This document shows positions 50,701 through 61,563 of a stretch of DNA of 64,000 nt, piece by piece. Within the stretch, counting starts at the first letter, position 1. Each line of letters opens with the position of its first letter. Origin of the DNA: Setaria digitata (Eukaryota; Nematoda; Chromadorea; Rhabditida; Setariidae); contig RCAB01000058.1 of NCBI GenBank assembly GCA_003640385.1, positions 1-64,000 on the forward strand, read 5' to 3'. Below the pieces are notes generated by a model. That model searched no databases and was not told where the DNA came from. It saw only the letters and a program-made list of their open reading frames with translations. Position numbers and translations under genes: made by a program.

Positions 50701-53700
50701 TAAACATTGGGAGATTGTAATCAGAAGGTTTTTCTGCCGTTTTGATTACTCTATTTAATCTTAATATTTCCCTCTCTGAAATGATATTGCATCCGGAAGA
50801 TCAATATCTTGATTTTGATATCTTAGCGAAGTGGCTCAGACAGTCTGGAGTGAACAGAACTCTAAGTCTGCTAGGAGTTAGATCTGCAATTCATCCACTT
50901 CCTCGTGACATATTGACAATTAACTCACGTTAGATACAGTACAACTTAGGCTTTCACTATTACGTCATTTTGTGGATTCCTTATTTCTTAATCACTCGTG
51001 CACTAATGTTTTTGTTGATTTCATATTTTAGAAACCAAAGATTGCAGTTTTGTTTTCGTTTGTTTGAAACCAAAGACTAGAATTTTTCCTACGTCTTCAC
51101 CATTTCCAATTATAGTGCGTGTCTTTTCACGATCAGAATATAATTTTGATGGATTTTGTCTTTGCTGACAAGAGAGAGCTACAGGTTATTTAGTTCGCTA
51201 ACAGTAAGATGGATTTTGAAAAGTAAAGTAACTTACCAGAGTCTTCATTAACAATGTCATCTCCTGTTCGACACTGAATATTTTCAAAATAAGCAGCTTG
51301 TTTGATTGGTCTCATAAGTCTGGGATTATCCAACTGAGTTTCACTTAACAGTTCACAAAAACCTTTTTCCTACAAAATTTTGAAAATTCTCTGTATCTTT
51401 CTCCAGTTTTCACTAATAAAATCAATCCATATAATTAAACAAAATATATCTAGATCAAAAGGATTAGCAGACTGTACTGATGGTTTTCATCTTAAATAAT
51501 GCTAGCCTCAGATTAAGATTTGAAAAGGTTTGCAAATAACAAAAATAAGTCACGCGTAATCGAAATTAATTTTTCGAATTGGGTCGCAATTTACCAATTA
51601 TTAGAACAAGTAAAAAGCATAGGAAAGAATTATAATAAGTGAGGTGGGTAAAAGGATTATGAACCGGCCAAAATTTTCACGAAATTTAGTTTGGAATTTT
51701 AGTTATCGAAATAGAGCAAATGTAGTTTTTCATAATTCGCCTTTGTTTCATCCTTTTGCATCTCGGGGAAGTCCGTTTTGATTTTAAACTTGCAAAGTGA
51801 AATTTACCCATAAACTGTTGTAAAAATGTAAGGGATATTTAGTCATCAGTAAGTGCTACTGAATCAGGTTTTGATAAGTTTTTTTTCGTCAGTTCTGTGG
51901 AATGAAACATTTTTCAATTAATTTGAAACATAGTTACGAAAAGACATTATTCTCTCATAATATAACAGTTGTACAAACATAAATGGTTGAACTGTTTTTT
52001 GATTACTGGCAGACTGCAGTCTTCAGAAAAAAGAAATGAATAAATAGAAATTCAGAAAAAAATCAAATCCGAAATATGATTGTACAAAAAAAAAAAAAAT
52101 GAAAAAGTTGGAGTAATTTGTTCAATCAGTGGAAACATGTCAGATTAGACTTTTTGAACTTCTACTTATTTTCCGCAAACTGGAATGAGTGAGTAGTAGT
52201 GGTGGAGCTTGCCTGGTATGCTACTGGTGCGAAATAATTGACAGCAACACATCTCGAATGTTTTACGCAGTTTTCTAAGCATTCCGTACGTCTCAGGACA
52301 CCCATAGATGCGACCATTGGACCAAAATATGCATATTCTGGAATCGCTTCACTTTCAAGCCCATCAGGACATTCTGCAATCCAGAACAATCTATCATAAA
52401 TGAATAGAGATAAGTGGAAACAAATCTTAGATAGGTAGATAGCAAAGTGGAAAAATGTGTTGCAGTAAGACGACTTCTACTTCTAGCATTGTGTTAACGA
52501 TTATTCCAATGAAGCTGGAACGGAAGTATTTTTGCAAATTTAGATCATTTAAAAAAATATTGTATTAAAGATCAGAATTAGACAGTTTAATATTCCGGAC
52601 CTTTTGAGGAGAGAGAGTTTGGTTGTGGATTGAATTTTCTTGCAAATAATATGCAACATTGCATTAGGGTGATTCCTGTTGTGAATAATTAAATAGCTAA
52701 CCGGAAATATCGTAAATGATATCGTAAAATGGTGATGAATGAGCCGGATTCATATATGCTCTGGAATCACCAAACCATTCGGTAGTGGCCCAAGTAAATA
52801 TGGGAATGTTAGCAATTAGAAATAGAATGAAATTGTGCTGATATCGCTGTTGATGTACACCACCAGTAGGTATATTATGCAACCACAGCATGCCTTCTTG
52901 ATGAACAGCTTTCTAGTAGTTGAGTGTTGGAAGTTTTGTCTTCAGGAGCTGCTGCTGATAGGCTGAACCGCTACTGCCATAGATTCCACTCCTTAACTAA
53001 TGCTGTTTTCGCTGTTGCTACTGATGACAATGTTAAAGATAATAATGGTGACCGTAGTCGTTCCTTTACTTTCAGACCACCTTTTTGTGCAAGAATCTCT
53101 CATCATGAACTATTTTCATTTCTCGCAATCCTTCTCTTTCCTTCTTCATCTCCTTTTTACCTCTCCTCTCCTATTTCATCCATAAATTGTCAGTGATTTG
53201 ACGTAATTTATGTATGTGCTGTGTATGGCACTTATCTGTGCTCAGTGTCTCGAAAAGACATTGGAGAGAAGTTTTATACGTCAAAGAACTTCTATTTAGA
53301 AAAATTACTTTTCCTTATAATCTTTGGTTCAATAAATTTTAACATAATCCAAATGATAATGATGGTAATGAAGGCGAATACCCATGAGACGATATAACTC
53401 GGCTTCAACAAATTCACAAAATGCTGCTGCTACTGCAAAAATGATAAAGAAGACTTATGGGAGAGGAAGTTGAAAGTCATTATAACTCTGTTGGATAGAA
53501 TAAATCACTCCGATGTTTGAAAATTGCAACTCTTCTCTGTTATCATATGACAATGTGGTCGTTGAGGAAGAGATGCAAATTTCCATTCCGGCCAGTTTTT
53601 TCCTTTTTTTTCAATACATCGATTACGGATGTAGTAGTTATGGAATGATATCATCTGTGACAAAGACAAGAGGAGCGAATTGTATGACAATAGCCATATA

Positions 53701-56700
53701 ATTATAGTACTAAAATTAGAAATATTTTACAGCTTACATATAACAGTTTTCTGCATGGTACATGCTTCCTTACACACCCTCTTGTTATTATCACGTTATC
53801 AACAAGTTCAGCAGTATTGCAATTTTATAAGGAAAAAGAATTCAGCGAAAACCAAAAATGATTTTTTTCTTTTTTTTGTTTTTTAAATTCATTTCAGTAA
53901 AATGCTCACTAAATTCTACCAAGTGTCGATTTTTTTCTCACTTAGCGTACTAAATTATAAATAGTTGGAAAGTAGTACTTTTTAATTGTTCAAAATATAC
54001 ACAATGATAGTCTAAAGAAAGAAGTTGTAGGTGTTATTTTTATAGACCTTAAATTACAGATTACAGATCTTTGTAAAAAGAAATTTACAGATCTTAAAAT
54101 TTTTTTTGTCTTGTTTTTCTTCTTACACGTATTTCTGTAAATGTTACAACATTTCGAAGCAAAAGTCTTACTTCTCAGAGTACAGAATACTGGAATTTCT
54201 TATTTAACATTTGGTCATCATATTTCTGCTTTTTACAACCTTTCATTGCGGGTCTTCGAACAGAATGTTACTTAATGAACATAATCCTTTTTGGGGTAAA
54301 TTATTTTCTACATCTTAAATCGGCTAATTGTTGAGTATGAGTAGTTAGCCATATAACAAAATATGTCTGTTTATTAGCCAAATCATGGAGAAAAGGAAAT
54401 GGACGGATGCCCAGGAAGGATGGGAATCATTTTTATATATATATTTGTTAGTTACTGTGTAGCTGTTAATTTTGTTGAAATTTAAACATTGAAATGATTC
54501 ATACTAAAAATGCGTGATTAGTCACCAGTTTTTTCCCTTTTTTTTTTTTTCTAGAAAATAATACAAAATATTTACAATGATACGATAGCTGGCCATTTAA
54601 AATAGGGATATTTTTTCTTTGCATTCTTTAACTAATTTGATCACACTTCACATCGGGACCGGTAAATGTCCTTCACATTTCTCACATTCTTCTTTTTTTT
54701 CTCCCAACGATTGTATGCCGTCAAGTTTATTCGTAGAATTTGTACTATGACTATACTTTTGTGATATTTGAAATAATAGGATTTCGGGGTAATATCATAG
54801 TACTTTAACCTAACTTCAAAAGTGTAAACTTTGAAAAATTTCTTCGTGAAATTTTTCATTCCAACAATGTTAATTCTTTCAGTTCTGTTCAAAGACGCGT
54901 TCTTTTTTCCTTTCTTTCCAAATCGTTTCTGTAAGTAACAGAGATAATCATACATAAGGGATCATTTAATAGAATAAAATTTTCAACTTGTGGTTTATCT
55001 CTTAGATTTGTAACACTTTTATAGAAGTTGGGCAGATCATTATTTTTGTAAAGTGTGTTGCCTTTTGATGGACGGCATCTTTATTTTTCTGAGTATGAAC
55101 AATAATTTGAAATTCAAGGGCGAAATTTTAATGATCAAATCTAAAAATTTAAACCTGTTATTGTTAATACAGTAGAAGTGTGATTTTTAAAGTTAGATAG
55201 AACTTGAAAAATAATTCTTTGTTTAATTTTTATCTTTGCTGGCAAACAATGCGAAATGTAGGATCGACTTCTTCTGCTCTGTTTAGGACTGGGTTTTTTT
55301 CTTTTTGCTGCAACTGATAGACTAATTAAATTAAATTTAGAAAACAGAATTCATGAGCAGACACTTGATTCCTGTCGATTCTGCGTTGAGGCAACATGTT
55401 TTCGAAAACAGTGTCTTGTGGCATGTGGGCGCAACGTATGTTTCCGTTTTTTATGCTTTATTCCATGACTAGGAGGAGCTGTAATTTTCACATTTGTTTT
55501 AAATATTGATTCTTTCTATTAATTAAAGAAAAATATTATACGAACAATTTGTTCAGCCAGATCATTTGGTAAAAACTACTGAAAATACTTTGTGTGTAAA
55601 AATCAGGAAATCTACGGAAGTATTCTTGTGAAAAAAAAAAAAAAAGAAGGAATGATTGGCTTTTATAAATGCTTTTCTTTTTACCACTAGGATGGATAGT
55701 AGGTTATTTAATCAAAATTCACCGTACTATTTCTGTTTGCATTGATATAATTTAGGTGTATTTATCATCGGTACCATGGTGCCCTTTGGTGAAAGAACAT
55801 TGTTTAATCGTTCCTACTGCTCATAATTCTTCCACAGTGACACTTGATGAAGATGTTTATGAGGAAATGTGCACATTTAAAAAAGTATGTTCTATTTCAT
55901 ATTCTTTCGTTTTACATTTCTTCGCACATCACTTTTTTCTTACACACACTGATGAAGTAAATTAACGAAATGAAAGACAAAAAAAAAAACTGTTGCAAGA
56001 ATGAGCAATGTGTTAATACGATTAAAGCTCTATTGTGTGATCCCACTTTGGTGCACTGTGAAATTGGTCACTTTTTGGTATAGTTGGAATTCAGGAAACA
56101 AAAACTACACACGTGTGTTCTAGAGGAATTATTTCAACAATATTAATTGCAGTTTTTTTCTCCGCCAATTTTTTAACTTCTCGAAGGAACTTTGACGAAT
56201 TTGGAATGCGGAAATCTTTTTTGTTACCTTTGCTCTCCAGTCGTACATTGAGGTTTAGAGAGAGATGTGGAAATTACAGTTGGCAAACTCATTGGATGCT
56301 TTTCTTTTAAATCCCATAAAAATAAATGTGTACTTGTGTTAAGGGTCAGATGAGTAAGGTTCCTCTGAAAAATATTTCAAAAACAGGAAAGTGCAACTAT
56401 TTATGAAAACTTTTTTTTATTTTTCTCAAGAAATAGATATCAAAAATATAACGATGTAAATGTTAGTAAACAGAAAATAATAATGATAAAAGTTTTCTTT
56501 TTTTTGATAATTGTAGTGACATGAACTCTTTCTCCTGATTAAAATATATTAGCCATCTGGAATGAACTTACGGTGAATGTTGTCAGCCTTTTATGTTTCA
56601 ATTCAGCTCTCGGTCAGATATCAAAGGTGAGTTAGTAAACTGCTAGCCGTGGCGTGTGAAGTTCCCTTCAACCATATTCTTGTTGCATCTATGTTGCATG

Positions 56701-57769
56701 CTAGAAAAATGAACTACCTTGCAGGCTTTAGTATCAATGTGGCAAAAGAAAGGAATGTATTGCTTGTTCGTGGAAACAGCCAAAAATGTGAAACATCGGA
56801 AGCATATGTATATTGAATGTATTGCGGTACCAAATGAGATTGGTGAAATGGCACCTATTTATTTCAAGGTTTCTTTTTCTTCTATTCAAACTGTTATTTG
56901 CTCCTCATGCATTTTCACTCATTTGACAACAATCGGCACTATTTGGGTCATTTAAAAAATGTTCGGCGTGAGGGTCACCCAGATGACAATGTGAGGAGAT
57001 CAAAAGTTAAATTAATTACATACGGGCATTTAGTTTTCAGGGGAGGTACAGCACAGATTCTTTATGTAAATAGTAGTCTCATCTCCCAAAACTTGTTTTG
57101 TTGTCGAATTTTTAAAAATCAATTTAGAAAGCAATCGATGAGAGTGAGGGTGAATGGGTCGATAACAAGAAATTGGTGGATCTCAGTCAGCGAGGTGGAG
57201 ATGTTCGAAAAGCTATTCCCGAAGGATTCTCATACTTTGCTGTCGACTTTGGTCTACAGCCAGGTTATGCGCATGTGATTGAGAACGAAGATCGATTCCC
57301 ACAGAATTTTGCTCATGTATAGTTTCCAGTTGTTAGCAATGAGTCCTACATCTAAAACAAGACATTAATGAACCAAAAGATGGCCAAACTAGCTTTAGGA
57401 TCGCCTCATCTAGAAAGACTTTATTTTATTCTGCAAATTCTCGAGCGGTACTTACGCCATCTGCACTGAAAATTTAAGTTTAGGAAAAGCTGAAGTTGAA
57501 AATAGATTTTATATAAAAGCATATATTTCCAAAATTCTCTCTTCTACAATTCACTTTATTCCTCTGTCGATTTTTGCAGTTACCAGCTATCAGAATAACC
57601 CATGACTTTTCTTTTACAGGAAATTATCGGTGGTATGATGGATTTGGACAGGAGGCGCTGGAGGATGAATGAAAGTCTAACTATAGAGCAGCAGCGAGCG
57701 AATAGCGCTGAACTAAAACGTTTATGGAAATCATTCGAAATGGCAAAAGAATCTGAAAGTGATAAATGA
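47777..57769 (+). CDS. CWF19-like protein 2 (spliceosome-associated)
   Basis: CWF19-family proteins associate with late spliceosomes; the related yeast factor Drn1 helps lariat debranching. Ten exons join in phase: 47777-47939, 48096-48217, 48332-48460, 48810-48926, 49043-49163, 55341-55435, 55756-55884, 56725-56868, 57128-57316 and 57620-57769 (452 residues). The N-terminus is acidic ([20 protein letters not shown]). The C-terminal half carries the CwfJ domains: DSCRFC zinc-like cysteines, [11 protein letters not shown] (HIT-like), a block corresponding to human FLETNMSMKK written [47 protein letters not shown], and [15 protein letters not shown]. It is about half the length of human CWF19L2; the missing part is the low-complexity N-terminal region. 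The 6,177-base intron 49164-55340 contains an antisense gene. AATAAA lies at 58116-58121. Confidence 0.92.
50125..52891 (-). CDS. PAN/apple-domain protein nested in the CWF19L2 intron
   Basis: Four exons join in phase: 52702-52891, 52213-52373, 51237-51369 and 50125-50240 (199 residues). An N-terminal hydrophobic segment ([16 protein letters not shown], about 25-40) suggests a signal peptide or anchor. A PAN-like module follows: [24 protein letters not shown], then [10 protein letters not shown] and [12 protein letters not shown] domains bind proteins or carbohydrates outside the cell. The last exon ([20 protein letters not shown]) is helical and ends YTLA. The second intron (51370-52212) needs a GC donor: CAG precedes GCAAGC, close to the GC-AG consensus. 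Reading through instead would give a Thr/Ser tail and stop at 52162. The whole gene lies antisense inside intron 49164-55340. Ligand unknown. Confidence 0.78.
54641..54955 (-). CDS. Hypothetical 104-residue basic ORF
   Basis: ATG-started frame, Lys/Tyr-rich (for example [20 protein letters not shown]), lying in the large CWF19L2 intron. A splice-acceptor-like TTACTTACAG sits inside its first codons, which may mean only part is coding. No family is recognised; chance in AT-rich DNA is likely. Confidence 0.2.
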   Translation of the reverse strand: MYDYLCYLQKRFGKKGKKNASLNRTERINIVGMKNFTKKFFKVYTFEVRLKYYDITPKSYYFKYHKSIVIVQILRINLTAYNRWEKKKKNVRNVKDIYRSRCEV

Positions 57770-58281
57770 CCAAATAATACATGTATCCATATCATGATCT
57801 GTAGGAAGTTGATAAGTTGATATTTTATATTAGAGGCTTTTCGCATTAATTTGAATAGCTTGCTATATCGTAGTTTTTGAAGTCGATGGATTTATTTCAC
57901 AAACGTATCCGATTCATTATTAAATTTTATAGTGATAAGCCTCCTTAAATATCACTAAATAATGCGCTACTGGAATATCTCGTACAGCAGTGGGTTGTAC
58001 TCAGTACATGCCATTTTGAGTAACGTAATACTGGAATGTAATACTGTAAATGTGTTATCACTTCTGGGTATTCCTTGATCCTTCCTAAAATACTGATATA
58101 TGCAACATGTAAACGAATAAAATGCATTCATATCAAAGGTGAAATTGATTGATATTAAATCTGTCATGTCATCTGTCCTAGCAAACCTTCACCTACTTTA
58201 AATATTCTTAAAGTAGAGGTAAATAAGTTATTCGCGTCCATCTATTTATATTTCACGATTTCTTTCTCTCTCTTCTACCGA
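57770..58281. other. Short intergenic spacer
   Basis: Contains AATAAA at 58116-58121, a plausible end for the CWF19L2 transcript, and a CT-rich stretch (TTTCTCTCTCTTCTACC) directly before the ATG at 58282. No gene is seen. Confidence 0.45.
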
Positions 58282-60461
58282 ATGAAGTGGTACTTAATTT
58301 CTGGGAACGAACTTTATCAACAAATTGCCGGTGAAGAAAAATTCGTTCGCAGGTGGTTGCAGTGCGCATCGTTTATATACTCAATTAAATCTTAGTTTCA
58401 TTCTGAATTAGGCAGATAGATTGAAAAGCATAAGGAAATTATGCTATATGAACTTTGTGGTAAGTCCACTACACTTTACAGCTATCATCTACTAATGAGC
58501 AGAGTGAACAATTTTGAAATCACTTAACGTCCTTCTACCTCTTGATTTTAAATGCAAATTTCGCTTAAGTAGAAGAAGCTAATGAACCGGTTAAATGGGT
58601 ATTTCCAACGCTATGTAAATGAAACCTAGTTCCTGATTCAGTTCCAGAAGTATGTCCCTCCACCTTTCCAGTCCTCCACATGTAAATAGAGTTTCTTGGA
58701 CAACTAATTAACTGCACTAAGTGGGTGAAGCGGCGATTGATTGCTTCATGTGTTGCCTGCATAATCCATTCAGAAACTGTATCAATCAGGTTGTCCCACG
58801 TGGACACGTACGTACATATGGGGAAGCCGTTACGGATTGCTATTTCATTAAGTACGCTGCACAACAGTGCCGATCGTGCAACTACTCGATCCGCTACCGC
58901 TGCTGCTACCTCTGCTCTACTCATTGTAAGCTTAGATTCTGTGGGAATCTGCTTCTGAATCCTAGTAGAATGCTATGCATCTAGGTTAAGTTTTTGAACT
59001 AATTCTCTCGAGTATTATTGAACTGTATAATGTAAGACCTTTTTGGCCTACAAAAATATATTTTGGGATGAAGAGAGTGTGGCATTCCTAAATTCTTGTT
59101 GCACGAATTGAAAATTGAAAATTCTTAATTTACTGCAGAGGAATTTCCGAACTTTGTTTTTCAGTGTCGTAGCTAAGATATTTGACTTCTAGTCAGTCTT
59201 TGTTTAGCCTTTAGCCTTCAGGATAATGAATACGATGTGTTCGATAATACTCATGCTTATATTGCTCGCAGAACCCTATCCCACGAACCCTTGATAGCGA
59301 AGAACAATGGATATCGAGTCATCCTTCAACAGGTTCGTAATACGCCTTCTTCACTTCAATTAATTTGCTTCCAAACAGAACAGTAGTTGACATCGAAGAA
59401 CTGGAATTCAGACTGAACTAGGTAAATTATGTTTAAATCCATTGCTTGGGGTCGTACGAGCTATTCATCTCTTAAGTCTGGTCTAAAATTGAAAAGGTGA
59501 AATGTTGCATAGGAAGAAATGTCTTTACTTTCCCTTTTATACTTTACTGTGAGAATGATAAGCAGAGCTGCATGATTGATCTACACGATTATTTTTCCTT
59601 GTGTTGGGTCAATTCTCAGCTCTATTCATTGTTACTAACAAATAATATCCGTATCAGTAGTATGTCTAGTAGACGTTCACTTGACTCACAGTGTTTCAAG
59701 GAGAAGGGATACAGTGAGCTGCTGAGGAAACCTTCGCAATCCAACGAGAACTCTCGAGTAGAATGCCCTGGATTTCGAAGAGTGCCAGATCTGGAACCGC
59801 TTAGAGCTACTCCACGTCACAGTGCTGAAGTTTGGCTTTTTTCGCAAATTTATGACATGAAATGCTTTTGTACTGAGAGCTCTGAATAGTACCTTATGTG
59901 AATTATTTTGATTAACTGCAACTGGACGGGCATCAGTACCATTTTCTTCCTATTATTCATAACCACTGTCAAGTGTCAGTTCGATTAAAGACAAAGTGAA
60001 TCTTATTTTCGCAAATCTGTCAACATTCGGCACGATTTAGAGGTTCTCGATGTCTTTTAGAATAACCTCACTCTCTAGCTGGAGTCCTTTATAGGTCTGT
60101 ACAGATGAAGCTTATTTAAAACGACATGAGAAATATGAAAAGCAAGAAAAGATCATCAAACGTAGAGACCGAATTCGACAACGTGAGGAAGAATACCGGT
60201 TAGAGTAGCATCTCACTGTCCCTTTTTGTTCTTTGGTACTTCATAGTTGTTTTGGTTCATTTCAACAGTGTAAACAATTTACTGCCTGTGTATTTTGTTC
60301 TTCCTCCAAGAATACTTGAACTAGAGGTATAATTTCGATTTTGAGTGATCTTTCATTCTAGGCTTCGTCTCCTGAAGGTGGTGAAGCCGAATGAGGAATC
60401 TGGGCCGAAAATAGAATCGATAGAAGTAGTAGAGAGAAAGCCCCGAGTTCGAAAACAGTGA
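58282..60461 (+). CDS. PEHE-domain protein (MSL1-like)
   Basis: PEHE domains tether histone acetyltransferases in MSL and NSL chromatin complexes. The 3' exons are firm: about 59620-59829, 60095-60198 and 60362-60461, joined in phase. They read VECPGFRRVPDLEPL, then TDEAYLKRHEKYEKQEKIIK and RRDRIRQREEEYR, parallel to human MSL1 ITPSWREHHVEPL then FSKRHAKLELDEKRRKRW. An exon at 59222-59332 (DNEYDVFDNTHAYIARR) precedes in phase. Two weaker 5' exons, 58282-58352 and 58420-58459, also fit and supply an ATG (MKWYLISGNELYQQ). The start of the exon at 59620 is uncertain, since acceptors up to about 59695 keep the frame. As drawn the protein is about 211 residues, much shorter than MSL1 of flies or humans. 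Confidence 0.62.
58565..58924 (-). CDS. Hypothetical 119-residue protein, antisense in a PEHE-gene intron
   Basis: A single ATG-started exon: MSRAEVAAAVADRVVARSAL, then a helical segment with WDNLIDTVSEWIMQATHEAI, ending in a Gly/Ser/Thr-rich tail (SLASST). Base composition is less AT-rich than the neighbours, as for real exons here. A CCACAG acceptor ends at 58939, 14 bases before the ATG, compatible with trans-splicing. No family is recognised. It lies inside the intron 58460-59221 of the plus-strand PEHE gene as drawn. Confidence 0.4.
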   Translation of the reverse strand: MSRAEVAAAVADRVVARSALLCSVLNEIAIRNGFPICTYVSTWDNLIDTVSEWIMQATHEAINRRFTHLVQLISCPRNSIYMWRTGKVEGHTSGTESGTRFHLHSVGNTHLTGSLASST

Positions 60462-61186
60462 TATTCTTCACAAAGTTATTCTATGAGATGTCATTTTTGT
60501 TATGAAAAGAAACAATATTGCTTGAAGGATAACAGCTAGTGTTACTGGAAATAAGGATTTGGCACGTATAAATGTTTCCGTTGTGTTTGTGTGCTTACAA
60601 TTTAAAGCTGGTACCCTGTGGTACAATTCTATGGGAGGTAAGTCTTCACCAGAAGGTTATGGTTCAAGTCTGCTTGTTCAACATTATAAAGGGTTAAAGT
60701 GTCAAGATAAACTGATACATATTATACAATATGGGAAGCTGCACTTCGCTATTTTGCTGTATATATAATTTCGTGCTATCGTAATTTCTTTCGCTCAAAA
60801 AAAAGCGAGATCTTCAAGCTTGCTCTACTTTCCCATTTGATTATTAACTATACTGAGGCAGACAACTATGTTTAAGATAATCTTTAAAGGTATAACTCAT
60901 CTCCTCCTCAACAGTATGATCACAATGGCAACGGTGATGTTTGTTGAGTTTGATGTGAAAGAACATGACACATTAATTCTTTAATATCATTCAGTACAAA
61001 TAAATTCATAAACACGCTAGTTCATAATAAGAACTGAACCACGTGTGATGCTTAAACAAGTAACATCAGTGGGGAGCAATGAATACAAGGGTTACCTGCA
61101 CATACTTATTCCGACGACCTTTTTTCAAAGGGAAAAGGTTTTACCGTAGTAAAAGCTGAAATTTGAATTTAAGCAAGCAATAACGC
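60462..61186. other. Intergenic, no gene seen
   Basis: 3' flank of the PEHE gene and of the minus-strand tra2 region. The plus-strand frame at 60559-60768 has no coding character. Confidence 0.5.
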
Positions 61187-61483
61187 TCACCTTTCTTTTT
61201 CTCTCTTCATATAAAATTTTCTCTCTTCAAACCAAAAACACAGTCCCAGAGCTCTTCTGTTTTTCCTCATCTTCATTCCTTCTTCATCATCAGAATTATT
61301 TGGTTCTTCAAAGTTCTTCATTTCATTTTCTTCATTTATCATCACTTCACTTAAGCGTTTCTGGCTTGCAGCGAACTGCAACAAAAAATTTTTTTTTGGA
61401 GAAAAGTGCCATTCTTTCACAATGAGACGATTCAATAATGCGATAACCAGCAAAGAAACAATTAAAACGCACAAACCAAACAA
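61187..61483 (-). CDS. Small single-pass membrane protein ORF downstream of tra2
   Basis: 98 residues from ATG: a hydrophobic helix FGLCVLIVSLLVIALLNRLI, then EWHFSPKK, an acidic segment (EENEMKNFEEPNNSDDEEG) and a basic C-terminus (MKREKER). The layout resembles small integral membrane proteins but no family is assigned. It begins 80 bases after the tra2 stop on the same strand, as in nematode operons. A strong acceptor (TTTTTTGTTGCAG) lies inside the ORF near 61379; if used for trans-splicing, translation would start later and lose the helix. Confidence 0.4.
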   Translation of the reverse strand: MFGLCVLIVSLLVIALLNRLIVKEWHFSPKKNFLLQFAASQKRLSEVMINEENEMKNFEEPNNSDDEEGMKMRKNRRALGLCFWFEERKFYMKREKER

Positions 61484-61563
61484 TAAAGGTAAAACGAAAA
61501 AACAACTGCTACTTTATGAAAAAAAAGATATTTGGCTTGCAGAGGGGATCTTTTTGCAAATAA

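Larger units (their letters stand above)
49164..55340 (+). other. 6.2 kb intron of the CWF19L2-like gene
   Basis: GTAAGC donor at 49164 and TTTAG acceptor at 55340. Besides the PAN gene it holds a poly-A run at about 49939-49961, a CT-rich stretch near 53130-53180, and an ATG-started minus-strand ORF at 54641-54955. Nothing else is supportable. Confidence 0.8.

Noticed and set aside
52924..53196. Plus-strand ORFs upstream of the PAN gene
   Set aside because: Overlapping low-complexity Ser/Pro/Phe-rich frames in CT-rich DNA with no domain or splice support.
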